Assembly: GCF_048771995.1 (NCBI RefSeq)
Contig: NC_133050.1
Span: forward strand, 7,550,501-7,614,500
Direction of reading: 5' to 3'
Source of the DNA: Taeniopygia guttata
Lineage: Eukaryota > Chordata > Aves > Passeriformes > Estrildidae
Length of the DNA: 64,000 nt
A program made the position numbers and the translations under genes. The first letter of the stretch is position 1. Each line of letters starts with the position of its first letter. Positions 30,706-41,960 of the stretch are shown here, one piece after another. The notes under the pieces are model-generated. The model saw only the letters and a program-made list of their open reading frames with translations, had not been told where the DNA came from and did no database searches.

Positions 30706-31872
30706 AGAGAATTTCCTTTTCACATTCCAAGTAGGAAATTTGAGGTACCAAAGCAATTCCTGGACAAGAATTCCATCAGAAATTCAGCTAAAAAAGGGCA
30801 CCTGCCCAGGATTTTATATTTTATCTGCAATTCTTCATCTCAAGGGTCATCCCTTTCAGAATAAACACCAAAAAAATTACTAAAAACCAGGAAGAAATTG
30901 AATTTTCCTTTGGGGATCTGTTTTTTTAGAGGCCAAGATGAGGAGAGAAATTCAGTTTAGGATTAGAGGACTCAGAGTAACATTACCTGAAGTCCAGGCC
31001 CACAAACTGACCTCAAAAAAATCCCCAAGGCCTAGAAAATGCTGATAATGTGATTTCCATGCTCACATTTACATTAAAAAAAAACCCTCTTCCTTCTCAG
31101 TTGTGGTGAATTATTAAAATGAAAGGAAAACGCAAAAACAAAGCTCCAAATAAATAATTTTATTTACATTTCATAGCTCTGGAATCAATCTAATGAGCAG
31201 AGGAGACACATGAGCAGCACAGGAACAGTCTGACTCACTTAATTTGTGGCAATTAAGAGCACCTATTAATTACAGTGATTGACATCTGAGGCAATTCCAG
31301 GAGTTACCAAACCCAATATTTGAAAAAAGCCCATAAGAACCTCGTCCCATTGTCTTGGAGGTTTTTCCAATTGGTTTAAAACACAAAACTGCCCAAAAAA
31401 ATCCCTGGGGTTTGGTTTCTGGAATTGGGTTTTTTCCCTGGAAGCTTTAATGGGATCCTTTCCTTGGTGGAATTTCGCAGCCCTGAAATTCCACAGAGAT
31501 CCTTCCAAAAAAAATCCGCTCCCAAATGCAAATCCCTGGCACAGGCCCAAAACTCCTTTCACAAGCCCTGAACCCGCCTCAGATCAAAGAGTTCTTTAAG
31601 GAGATAAACTCCCCAGCTGGAAGAGAAATCCTTCTGGAAATATGAACAAAATTTTTAAAACATCAGGAATTTTGGCTTTTTTTTTTTTTTTCTCAAAGGA
31701 TTTGCAGGGGAAAAAAACAACAAAACAACTTTCTTTTTCATTAAGAAAAAAAAACCAAAAACTTTAAAGAGCAGCACTTTGTGCTGAGGAGCTCCAGACT
31801 CACCTTAAACAAACCAACTCCAGAGATTTACCTGCGAGATTCCTCATCATGTTTTTTCCTGGCACGCTGATG
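30706..31872. other. Gene-free interval
   Basis: AT-rich, with T and A homopolymers; no gene structure or repeat family recognised. Confidence 0.45.
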
Positions 31873-31902
31873 ATGTTGTTGTTGTTGTTGTTGTTGTTGT
31901 TT
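31873..31902. repeat. (GTT)n microsatellite
   Basis: About nine GTT trinucleotides in a row. Confidence 0.95.
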
Positions 31903-32458
31903 TTGTCGTGGCCACTAAATTGATTTTCTGGCTTTAGGAATTCCAGGGCTCTGCTCTGATCCTTCCCGGCTGCTTTGCATACGGAGATGAAATCAGAGGA
32001 AGCTGCCGCAGCTGCTTTGCCCTTCCCTATAATTTTCCAAATTGGGCTCCGAGGCCGCTTGGCAGAGAGGAAATCATCGGTGTCATCATCCCAGATGGGG
32101 GCAGAACACCATCCTCAACCCTCATTTTCCCAGATTTTATCGGGGCAGTTCCAGGCTTGGAAGGGAACAACCAACAACACCGGGCAGGAAAATAAACAGG
32201 CTGAAATCTGGAGATTCCTGCACAAAGTTGAGGCTGGTTTGGATCCTGGAATCGCAGTTTTGGAGCAGTTTCTGAGCTCTCACCTCAAATCCAATTTCCA
32301 AATCAAGGGATGATGTTTGGGGGTGTTTTTTGATTGGATGATTGTGAGATTGAAGGGGAAATATGGGATTAAATTAAATCACCACCAACTGCTCGTTAAT
32401 TATTTGTGTTTTCAGCGCTGTTTTATTGTTCAGACCAGAGCAGGATCTCAGTTCTGGT

Positions 32459-32685
32459 CATTTATGTTAATTTATATCCATTTTTGTTAATTTCTATTCA
32501 TTTCTATCCATGACTCATGATTTATATCAATTTCTGTCAATTTATGTACACTTATGTACATTTTCGATAATTTTGTCCATTTATGTCCATTTATGTCCAT
32601 TTATGTCCATTTATGTCCATTTATGTCCATTTATGTCAAATTTCTGTCCATTTCTGCCCATTTCTGATATGATTCCCCCTGATGT
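32459..32685. repeat. TTTATGTCCA 10-bp array
   Basis: Core of six perfect TTTATGTCCA units at about 32575-32637, flanked by degenerate TTTATGTTAA and TTTCTGTCCA copies. Confidence 0.92.
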
Positions 32686-33235
32686 GATAATTCACCATAT
32701 TAAAAAATCAAGTTTTTGGCAGCTTCCCATTTCCTTCTGGACATCTCTGTCTCATCCCTAAGAATTTAAGGACAAAACATATTTTTACTTGTATTTCCTC
32801 TCTCACAGAGAGGTTTGGGGACATTTTTTACCTCCAGCACCACGAAAGGCGGTGATTAAAGAATGAAACACACAAATAACTCCGGAACTGCAGAATTCTT
32901 CCCCACCGCCCAGCGAGATTTTGCTGGGAGCTCGGGGAATAATGACGGCAGCCCAATTTCCTGGGAATCTTTCATCTTGGAAACAAAACCCAGCTAATGG
33001 TCTGTAATTCCCTGCATAAAACTCCAGGGAAGGTGGAATTGCAGCCCCTGGGGGGGAAGCCTGCAGTGCCTGGGCGTGATTTGGGTCTGTCTAAAAGCTG
33101 GGCCAGGTTTCCCTCTGGGGCCACCACCCAAACACCTTCCCCAGGTCAGGGTCACCTCCAGGACTTCCCAGGATCTCGGAATATCCTGAGGTGGAAGGGA
33201 ACACCAGGGATCAGGCACAGAACCATCCCCCCAAG
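32686..33235. other. Gene-free interval
   Basis: No gene or clear repeat seen, apart from a short CR1-like run near 33170-33230. Confidence 0.4.
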
Positions 33236-33239
33236 AGTC

Positions 33240-33475
33240 CCCAGAGTCTCATCTGGGGGTTTTTTTTGAGGGTTTTTTGAGGTCCTGGAGCTCATCTGGG
33301 AGGTTTTTTTGAGTCCTGAAAGTCCCCAAAGTCTCATCTGGGAGTTTTTTTTGAGTCCTGAGGGTCCCCAGAGTCTCATCTGGGAGTTTTTTTGAGTCCT
33401 GAAAATCCCCAAAGTCTCATCTGGGAGTTTTTTTGAGTCCTGAGAGTCCCCAGAGTCTCATCTGGGGTTATTTTT
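33240..33475. repeat. ~42-bp minisatellite, six copies
   Basis: TCATCTGGG recurs at 33249, 33292, 33334, 33376, 33417 and 33458. Each unit carries a T-run, GAGTCCTGA and CCCC(A)AAGTC. Confidence 0.92.
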
Positions 33476-33594
33476 GAGGTCCTGGAGCCCCAGGTGTGGG
33501 CAAAGCAGGTGAATGAGATCTGATATGGCGCAGCCCAACCCCAAACCCCCAGAAGATTGAGGAGAAGGAGATTTTTGACCTTCACTGAGGACCT

Positions 33595-33990
33595 GGAGCA
33601 TGGCCAGGGATGGGAACGGGGCTGGAGCAGCTGGAGAAGGGAATGGAGAATCCTGAGGGAGTTGGGGCAGCTCAGCCAGGAGAAAAGGGGGATCCAGGGG
33701 GAATTTTGGGCTCTTCCATGTGGGATTTGGGATCTGGTTCCAGGGAACGGGACAGGACAAGAGTGAACGGCCTTGAGCTGTGCCAGGGGTGGCTCAGGGT
33801 GGGAAATTTAGGGAAATTCCTCCTGGAAAACAGAAAAGGCTTTGGAAGGGGCTGCCCAGAGAGGTTTGGAGTTCCAGAGGTGTCCAAGGAATTCCTGGAC
33901 ATTTTTCTGGGTGTCCAGGTGGGGATTGGACACAGCTTGGACTCGATGACCTCGGAATTCTTTCCCAACCTCCGGGATCCTGGGCTTCTA
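33595..33990 (+). mobile_element. CR1 LINE 3' region
   Basis: GGAGCAGCTGGAGAAGGGAA, 'GCTCAGCCAGGAGAAAAGGGGGATCCAGG', 'GGACAGGACAAGAGTGAACGG', 'GGTGTCCAAGGAATTCCTGGAC' and the terminal GACCTCGGAATTC. One of the longer copies here. Confidence 0.9.
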
Positions 33991-34599
33991 AAGGGCTCCT
34001 GCTCCTCAGGAGGGTGGGTGCTCATGGGAGAAATTTGGGGTTATTTGGGGCATTTTAGAAGTTCCACCCTTGCAAATAATTAATTTTACTATTTCATTAG
34101 TGCCTGTGGAATGAGCCAACGCCACGGAGCGAATTCCCATTCCTGTATCGCCCCATGGCTCAGCGAGGCGTGGTGCTAAGATCCAATTTAATCATCCATT
34201 AATGAGAAAGATATTAATTAAATCTTCATTTGCCTTCATTGCCTCATTAAAGCTGCTCATCTCAGCAAGAAAATCTGGCAGCTTCCTCTGAGTTCCTTCA
34301 TGGATTAAACCTGGAGCTGGCAGCACAGAATCCTGTAAAATGAATTTATAGTTGGATTTAAGGAGAGAAAAGGAAATTTTCCCAGAGACAAAAGCACAAA
34401 ATTTTGTTATCCAGAGGAAATATTGGATTTTTTTTCCAGCTGCCACTATTTGTACAGCACTGATTAGTCCAGCTCAACAGGACCAAAGGTTCAGCTTGAA
34501 TAAAATCTGTCAGAAATTCCAGTGCTCTCCTTGCCCCTGGAATTCACCAGAATTGTGGTTATGGGAAAAGGGGGATGGGTTCAAGCAGAAAAAGGGGAA

Positions 34600-34803
34600 A
34601 TTTAGGTTGGGTTAAGGGAAGAAATGGTTCCCTATGAGGGTGGGGAGGCCCTGGAATGGATTTCCCAGAGAAGCTGTGGCCACCACATCCCAGGAATTGT
34701 CCAGGGCCAGGTTGGAGCATCCTGGGATAACAGAAAGGAGTTGGAATAAGATGATTTTTAAGGACCTTCCTAACCCAAAGCATTCCATGGTTTTATGATT
34801 CTT
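34600..34803 (+). mobile_element. CR1 LINE 3'-end fragment
   Basis: 'GGTTCCCTATGAGGGTGGGGAGGCCCTGG', 'GTCCAGGGCCAGGTTGGAGCATCCTGGGA', then 'AAGGACCTTCCTAACCCAAAGCATTCCATGG' and TTTTATGATTCTT tail. Confidence 0.88.
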
Positions 34804-35371
34804 GGGCCTGAAAATGGGATTTCAGGAGGAAAAGGAGACCTGTCCCTTCCCCTGGGCCTGCGCCAAGCCTTGGTCTCCCTGACCTCATCCCAAATTTTGC
34901 TGCCGTGCAATATTGGGAATATAATGACAGGTTATTGGGAATAACCCTATTAATGCCTGGGTGTGCACCCGCCTCAGATCCACCCTCTGCACGGAGAACC
35001 CTTGGGCAGGTCGGGGCACTTTTGGGCACCAGATTGCCCCAATAAATGAGGATTTTACTGGGCCAGGAGAGGGGAAAGGGAAAGGGCTGCGAGGAGGAGT
35101 TGTTGGGATGGGATATCAGAAAGGGAATGAGGGATCTGGATCATCCTGGAGGTCCCTTCCATCCCAAACCATCCCAGGACTCCGTGAAGATCAGAAGAGG
35201 AGGAACAGCCGAGCTCCCCGTGCAAAGCCATAAAAAATATGGAAGCACTGGGAGAGAAACAGGTGGGATGGGCTTGTGGGAGGTGGGAAAAGGGGGAAAA
35301 AGCAGGGAAAAAAGCCAAATTGGCAGAAAAATCCAGGGTTTCCTGATGCACCCTGGGTTTTCTAGGCTGCA
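34804..35371. other. Gene-free interval
   Basis: No gene structure; a short CR1-like end (CCTTCCATCCCAAACCATCC) near 35154-35178. Confidence 0.4.
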
Positions 35372-35424
<53 letters not shown>

Positions 35425-35449
35425 TAACAATAACAATAATAATAATAAT
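35372..35449. repeat. (AAT)n microsatellite
   Basis: About 26 AAT-type triplets with an (AACAAT) interruption at 35420-35437. Confidence 0.96.
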
Positions 35450-35649
35450 CTTAGGCAGATGAGTGGAGAATGCTGAGGGTTGTTCGAAATACTGATGGGG
35501 AAAAAAAAAACATGGAATGGACCCAAACAAGATCTGTGGGGAAAAAGTTCTGATCAGCTGGACCCAAAAAGGATGAGTTTGATCCAAAAGGGATCCAGCT
35601 CTGAGTTCTTGGTGGGAAAGCCGGTGGTTCTTCTCCAAAACGCCTCAGT

Positions 35650-35935
35650 GAGGAGATTCCAGGGGGGAATTTTGGGCTCTTCCAGGGGGTATTTGGGATC
35701 TGACCTCAAGGAACAGGGCCAGGACAAGAGGAAATGACCTCGAGCTGTGCCAGGGGTGGCTCAAGGTGGAAAAATTGGGAAAATCCCTCCTGGAAAAGGG
35801 AAAAGGCCATGGAAGCTGCTGCCTGGGGAGGTTTTGGAGTGGCCACCCCTGGAGGTGTCCGAGGAATTCCGGGACACTGGTCTGGGATCAGGCACGGCTT
35901 GGACTCTTCCAACCTCAACAGCTTTGGGATCTTCC
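35650..35935 (+). mobile_element. CR1 LINE 3'-end fragment
   Basis: 'GGGGGAATTTTGGGCTCTTCC', 'GGGCCAGGACAAGAGGAAATG', 'GGCCACCCCTGGAGGTGTCCGAGGA' and CCAACCTCAAC. Same subfamily as 33595. Confidence 0.88.
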
Positions 35936-36812
35936 TTTAAGGAAAAAAAAACCCCAAAAACCTAAAAAAGGAAGAATTCCCATTCCTCCTCTTCCCGAGC
36001 CCCGGTGGAACTGGAGATTGTCCAAGGCCTGGAGCTGGATGGGGTGGAGCCGCTGGAGCCGATGAGTCAACCCCGAGGTCCTGGGGCCCGCCCGCGACCT
36101 CATTGCCCGAGTTTTCCCAACCTTTTCCCCAAGAGCCAAACAAGAAATGTGGGATCCCTGAGCTGCCCACGGCTCACGGGCTGATCCGCCGAGATACCGG
36201 GATCGTTACACCACCCTTGGGATCGTTCCATCTCCGCCGGGATGGGGATCGGGAGCGGGAACAGGACAGGGAAAGTGGGGCGCACGCAAATGGGGTGAAC
36301 AAAGGGATTTATGGGAACTGCCATAAATAAACGGAATCTTTTTTCCCATAAAGTGAAAAATTTAAATGTAGATAGGTGGGGAATGTTTGAGGGGATTGTT
36401 TCAGCAGGAACAGGTTTGCGGGGATTTGGGAGCGTGGAAAAACTTCCCATTTCCTGCCCGGATGAGGAGGGTGGGCACAAAGAAAGTGAAATCCAGCAAA
36501 AACACGGAAAAGCCTCCTCAGAGGTTGGGATTCTTCCTTCTGGATGTTTAGGAGCTGTTTTAACACCCCTGACAAATTTTCCACAATCCCTTTTCCCTCT
36601 GAAGGGAATCCCCGGATTTGGGCTGGTCCCAGGAGGAGGAGCCCACCCTGAGGTTGGTTGGGAATTCCAAAATTCCTTTCGTTCAAGGGCGGCTCTCAAA
36701 CCTCCCTGGCTCCAAAAAAACCTCAGGGATTTGGAATTTATCCAGATTTCCCAGTTAGGAGAATTTCCCTGGAAAAGAAAACCAGGAAACCACTGTGATA
36801 ATGCAGAATAAT
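35936..36812. other. Gene-free interval
   Basis: No CBP core, leader exon or confident repeat. It precedes the 3' end of G10. Confidence 0.4.
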
Positions 36813-36818
36813 TTTAAT
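36813..36818 (-). terminator. Distal poly(A) signal ATTAAA of G10
   Basis: ATTAAA followed after seven bases by TGCATT; the context resembles the G4 3' end. It would give a 3' UTR of about 770 nt containing (TTTTA)n and a CR1 remnant. A canonical AATAAA at 37440-37445, about 145 nt past the stop, is a competing proximal signal. Confidence 0.55.
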
Positions 36819-36836
36819 GGGAAAGGAACGAAAATA

Positions 36837-36876
36837 TAAAATAAAATAAAATAAAATAAATAAAATAAAATAAAAT
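36837..36876. repeat. (AAAAT)n microsatellite
   Basis: About eight AAAAT units with one four-base variant. Confidence 0.95.
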
Positions 36877-36964
36877 ATGGGATAAAGGACATAGGTCCAG
36901 GCGAAGATTCTTTACATTTATCCTGAAATTTTGGAATGTTTTGAGTGGAATCATCCGGATTCAT

Positions 36965-37040
36965 GGGCAAGGAACACTCCCACTATCCCAGGTTATTCCA
37001 AGCTTATCCAGCCTGGCTTTGGACACTTCCAAGGTGGAAA
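36965..37040 (-). mobile_element. CR1 LINE short remnant
   Basis: 'CCACTATCCCAGGTTATTCC' and 'CAGCCTGGCTTTGGACACTTCCAAGG' in reverse CR1 order. Confidence 0.7.
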
Positions 37041-37439
37041 ATCCACATTTTTGTTGCCAAACTTTCCCACTGTGTTAAGTTTTATATAAAAATCATTCAT
37101 TTCCACATTTTCCCCCTTTTTATTAAAATTAAATATAAGGAGATTGGTTTATTCCCTTTCCCGACTTTCCTGTGGTGAAAGTGAAAGCTGGGAAGTGGTG
37201 CCAGGATCGTGCTTGTATTTATCCCAATGGAAAGGGAATTTCCGGGTGAGTAATTCCCATAAAAGCTGAGCTAGGTTTAACTAGGCCTGGCAGGGAAAGG
37301 CTTTGTCACATCTGACCACATTTGGGGTGTTCCCCAATCTCGATTTTTCTGGGAAACCACGGAAGAACAACAAATTGCTCCCACAAACCAGATTCCAAGT
37401 GCCAGGTTACCCCAAAATTTGAAATTGTTATTTTATGGC

Positions 37440-37445
37440 TTTATT
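37440..37445 (-). terminator. Proximal poly(A) signal AATAAA of G10
   Basis: AATAAAG on the minus strand about 145 nt beyond the stop. Canonical hexamer, but without the TGCAT module found at the other CBP 3' ends. Confidence 0.5.
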
Positions 37446-37589
37446 CCACCACTTGGGAATGTCTGAGGGGGGAAAAAACCCAACTTAAAAAAGCCCAACA
37501 TTTAAAAAACCCCAACTTAAGCTGAAATTAAATCCCCAAATCTGCTTTGGAGGAGCCTCCAGAGCCTTTGGATTGGGGTCGGAGTTGCG

Positions 37590-38372
37590 TCACACTTCCA
37601 AGACCTCTTCTTCCTCCTTTGCTGCGTCTGCATTTTCCATTCCCGGCTTTTCCACACCTGGAATTTCCTCCTGGCTCCCGTTCCCGACCGGTTGCTGGCT
37701 CCCGCAGCTGCTTCTCCGGCAGGGATGGATCCAGCGGGAACTAAAAATGTAGGAGCAGCGCGACGCTCGCCGGGGGCCCAATTTTGGGACGAAACTCCCA
37801 GAACGTGGGATTGGCGCTCTGTGGGATCTCAGGGAGTTTTGGGAAGTTCCTGCTCCCCCCTCCAGCATTCCCGGGGATCCCAGCAGGATCTCCTGTGGAT
37901 CCACACCGACGATGGGCCTGGAGGTGAATTTTGGGATGAAAGCCCCGGAATGCGGGATTTGCGCTCCATGGGAGCTCAGGGAGGTTCCCGAGGATCCCAG
38001 AGCCGTTCCCGAGGATCCCAGCGCCGTTCCCGAGGATCCCAGCGCCGTTCCCGAGGATCCCAGCGCCGTTCCTGAGGATCCCAGCGCCGTTCCCGAGGAT
38101 CCCAGCGCCATTCCCGAGGATCCCAGCGCCGTTCCCGAGGCTCCCAGTGCCGTTCCCGAGGATTCCAGCACCATTCCCGAGGATCCCAGCGCCATTCCCG
38201 AGGCTCCCAGCACGGTCTCCTGTGGGCAGGTGCTGAGGATGGGCCCCGGGAAGGTCACGAGCACGGGAGGAGGGAAGATGATGACGCGGGAGGCGCCGCA
38301 GGACACCACGCAGGGCTGGCCAGAGCCGGAGGCCGCCGGCCGCGGACACGGCCCCTGGAATTCCGAGCACAT
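37590..38372 (-). CDS. CBP core fused to ALGSSGT repeat tail (G10)
   Basis: A 260-residue protein. Residues 19-57 are a CBP core of the same variant type as G4 (QPCVVSCGASRVIIFPPPVL, then FPGPILSTCPQETVLG). Residues 57-133 are about eleven GSSGTAL-like heptads, encoded by a 21-bp DNA array (37985-38200). Two copies of a (S/H)xxxIPxSGxFxPK module of about 45 residues follow (around 134-200). Then comes RCSYIFSSRWIHPCRRSSC, matching the G4 C-terminus, and a new acidic end (residues about 236-260, AAKEEEEVLEV). The start codon follows the splice site CTGCAG by about 20 nt. Cysteine-poor in the tail, so its matrix role must differ from G4. Function beyond the CBP core is unknown. Confidence 0.87.
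   Translation of the reverse strand: MCSEFQGPCPRPAASGSGQPCVVSCGASRVIIFPPPVLVTFPGPILSTCPQETVLGASGMALGSSGMVLESSGTALGASGTALGSSGMALGSSGTALGSSGTALGSSGTALGSSGTALGSSGTALGSSGTSLSSHGAQIPHSGAFIPKFTSRPIVGVDPQEILLGSPGMLEGGAGTSQNSLRSHRAPIPRSGSFVPKLGPRRASRCSYIFSSRWIHPCRRSSCGSQQPVGNGSQEEIPGVEKPGMENADAAKEEEEVLEV
37985..38200 (-). repeat. 21-bp coding minisatellite in G10
   Basis: Tandem CGAGGATCCCAGCGCCGTTCC-type units in frame with the heptads of G10. Most copies differ by single bases, so slippage or unequal exchange is recent. Confidence 0.88.
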
Positions 38373-38393
38373 CTGGGAGCACCCAGGGAGAAC

Positions 38394-40064
38394 CTGCAGC
38401 CAGAACAGCGAAAATATCCAGGAATTAGAACATTTATCCCTGTTTACTTGTAAATCCCGGTGGGGAAAAAAACTTGCTCTACATAATGTTTATTTTTAGT
38501 TTTATTTCACTTGATTTAATCCAATTTTTAATTGTATTTTTAATTAAATATTTCTTATTGCATTTTTTAAAAAACAATTTCATTCTTTAATTTTATTTTT
38601 GAAATTCAATTTAATTTCCATTGTCTTTTTAAAATTTTGGTTTAATTTTTAAAAATTTTATTCAATTTTCATAGTTACTTTAAAATTTAATTCCGTTTTT
38701 ATATCTTATTTTTTAAAAGTCCATTTAAATGTCACTGTATTTTTAAAATTCAGGTTTTTAATTGTAGTTTTAAAAAAATAATTTAACTTTTTAAATGTTA
38801 CTTTGCAACTGAACTCCCAGCTCAGTCTCCCCTTTTCTGCACCCACCTCAACCTTCCCCGAAAACCCCACCCTGGCTTTTTCCAGGCCGTGATTCCAGGA
38901 TTTTCCATCCCTTCCCAGATGATTTGTTTATCTCAGCCCGCCCAGCCCTGCTGCGATAATTACCCGGAGCAGATTCCAGAGCCTGGGATCAGATCCGCAT
39001 CCGGAGCGCTCCCTTCGCCCTGACAGCTCCAAAATCCCGGAATTCCAGAGAAATCCTTCCTCCAGATGAATTCTGGAGGGCCCAGAACTCCACCGGGAAT
39101 TTTGGTGCCAAATTTTTGGGGTTTTTTTCCCCTGGACCCTGAATCCTTGTGGAATCCTTGTGGAATTCTTGTGGAATTCATTCCAGAATTTCTCCTGGGA
39201 TTTACCTGTCAGGGTTCTAAGCTGTGGGATGTGGATGATTTAAAAAAAAAAAAATTCCCTGAAATTTTTGTCTTCCAGAGGCTCCTTTGGAGGTAGGTGT
39301 TGGATTGAACTTCTGAAATTCATAAAATTCCTGTTTTTTCTCCAAAGATTCTGCTGGAAAATCCAGGGGAATCCCATTATTTACCTGATGGGGATTTCCA
39401 TGGAGATCAAATGTTTTTTCAGACAATTCCCAAAGTTTTTGGGTGGAAAAACAACAGGATTGGAGTTTCTTCTTCCCAAAAGAGCTACAAAAATGGGGTT
39501 TTGTACCAAAGAAATTTCCTTTTTAGGGAAAATTGGCTTCATTTGGATCATTCCGGCAGGAAAATAAGGAAGAAAAAATATTTCCCTCCCTTTTTATCCC
39601 ATAGAAAATAAATTCGATTTGTGAATAATAAAATTTTTGGGGAAAAAGAAGAGACAATCCCAGGTTTTTAAAATGGAAAAATGCGGATCAAATGTTGCTG
39701 AGCATCCTGATCTTTAAAATCCCTTCCATCCCAAAACATTCCATGATTTTATGGCAAACTCACCCAAATCCCACCAGAATTACAAATAAAGTGACTTTCA
39801 TTGTTATTGGCAGTTAATTGATAATAACAACATTCCAGCAGAATTGTTTTCGGATTTTAACACGAATTTTTAAGCCTGAACTCACCCCACATACCCAACA
39901 AAATAATTCCCAGCAGGGAATCTCCCTTTGGAAATTTTGGAGCCACGGAATTCCCGTGAAGCCTTATTTTGTTTTCCCATTTGTTTTCCCATTATTTATT
40001 TCATTTTCCCAATTACTTACTTCAATTTTCCCCAGATTATGGGATGGAAGGGAGAGGGACTCAC
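38394..40064 (-). other. Intron of G10
   Basis: About 1.67 kb between a proposed GTGAGT (40059-40064) and CTGCAG. 38480-38810 is extremely AT-rich (TTTTAAAATTT words); 39690-39752 holds a CR1 terminus. The pairing of leader and coding exon is inferred from order, orientation and similarity to G4. Confidence 0.55.
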
Positions 40065-40127
40065 CAATATTCCAGGAAGGAATTGCCAGGAATGTCCGGA
40101 GGAGCCCCAAATCCTTGGAGTTTTATA
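40059..40127 (-). promoter_or_regulatory. Probable G10 promoter and leader exon
   Basis: TATAAAAC on the minus strand at 40120-40127; leader exon 40065 to about 40098 ending at GTGAGT. It is the only TATA/donor pair of this type between G10 and G11. Confidence 0.6.
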
Positions 40128-41469
40128 AGAACTCCCGAACTTCCAGGAAGCTGAGGCAGCCTTTGGGCGCGAGGTTTTAATTGCCCTCCCCTCATGTGTA
40201 ATAATCTTAATTACAGGTAATTATTGCGGGGTTGTTTACCCGCATAATTCCCTTTTCCATGGGAATTTTTGGAACGGAATGGGAATGGGAATTTTTGTCA
40301 CATCCCCCCTATTCCTGCTGGGTTTGTGTTTCTTTGGGGTTTTTTGTTTGTTTGTTTGTTTTTTTGCAGGAAAAGTGAATTTTGGAGGGGATTTTACTAT
40401 TCCTGCCTGGATTTCCAACCCTGGGATGGTTCGGGTGGGAAAAGGATTAAATCTCATCCTATTCCAACCCTTTTCCAGGAGCAGGGACACTTCCCGCTCT
40501 CCCAGCTTGCTCTAAACCTCATCCCAATTTTTTCTTGGATTAAAAATGCCTCAAGGCATTAAATATTAAACAATAAAAACCATTCATTTTTAATTAAAAA
40601 TTAATTTTAAAATATATTTTTTTAATCTCAATTTAAAAGTTTCATTTAAAAGTTTAAAAAGCTTCTAGCAAATAAAAAAAAAGTTTAATTAAAAAAAATT
40701 TGAACATTAAAGGCTTAAATATGAGGGGGAAAAAATTCATCCTGTGGAAGCTGGAAAAATTAGATTAATTTCATGGAGTTTTGCTGATTTTCGGAGGATT
40801 TGGGTGAATCCCAGAATTCTGAGATGGGTGTTTTATGGAACTAACTGGGAATTGTATGGAATCCATTGGGAAATTTGGGGATTCTTCAGGCGGGGAGGGA
40901 TCCCGCTCAAAGCTGCCACAGGATTTTCAGGATCCCTCTGGAATATCCCCACTGAGGGAGATCCCAACATTCCCTGGCCGATCTGTTCCAGTGGAAATTC
41001 CTGGGAATCCATTCCTGCCTGGAAATCCCCCCAGGCGGAGCCGCAGCCACCATTTGGAGCTGATTTTTGAGGAGAAATCGCTGGTTTTGCTTCAAGAATC
41101 CACAAACCAGCCGGAGTTAGGCGGGAGAACAACATCCTGTTTATTCCAGGGGAATATTCCAGAGCTGCTCCGGGCCCCGAGGCCTTTTCCTGGGATCATT
41201 TGTTATTTACATCACCAGGAGAAAACACTTTGCATGCATAAATTACTCGCGAATATTCCCGAAGTGTTTTTTCATCCCCCAGTTTTGTGGGAACCTCATT
41301 ATCGGGATAGTTTCCCTCATCCTGTCCCAAAAGACACCCCCAGGTTCTCACAGAGTTTTCAAAAATAAAAAAAAAAATTCAGGATTTGAATTCCTCCTTC
41401 CCAGTCAAGGCCGATCCCACCGAGATTTTTTATCGGGATTATGATTCTATGTTGGAATATGATTATTTA
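40128..41469. other. Gene-free interval
   Basis: (GTTT)n run near 40346-40362, AT-rich 40560-40740, unique-looking DNA afterwards. No gene seen. Confidence 0.45.
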
Positions 41470-41960
41470 TGGTCATAACTTGATTTTTTTGGGATTCAGA
41501 TGGGATTTTTTGGGATTCGAGAATCGGATTTTTTGGGATTCGGGAATGGGATTTTCTGGGATTCAGGAATGGGAATTTTTGGTGTTCCGAAATGGGATTT
41601 TTTGGTGTTCAGAAATGGGATTTTTTGGCATTCAGATGGGATTTATTCGGATTCAGGAGTGAGATTTATTGGGATTCGGGCATGGGATTCGGGTGGAACT
41701 TTTTGAGATACAGGAATTGGATATTTTGGAATTTGGGAATGGGTTTTTTTGGATGAGGATGGGAGTTTTGGGAATCGGGAATGGGATTTTTTGGGATTCT
41801 GGTGGAACTTTTTGGGATTCAGGAATGGGATATTTTTGGATTCGGGTGGAAGTTTTTGGGATTCAGGAATGGGATATTTTGGGATTCAGATGGGATTTTT
41901 TTAGGATTCGGGGATGGGATTTTTTGGAATGAGGATGGGATTTTTGGGGATTCGGGAATG
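41470..41960. repeat. ~30-bp minisatellite
   Basis: About sixteen units of GGGATTCAGGAATGGGATTT and T-run variants, interspersed with GTGGAACTTTTTGGGATTC. Opens several meaningless Phe/Gly/Trp-rich frames. Confidence 0.92.
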
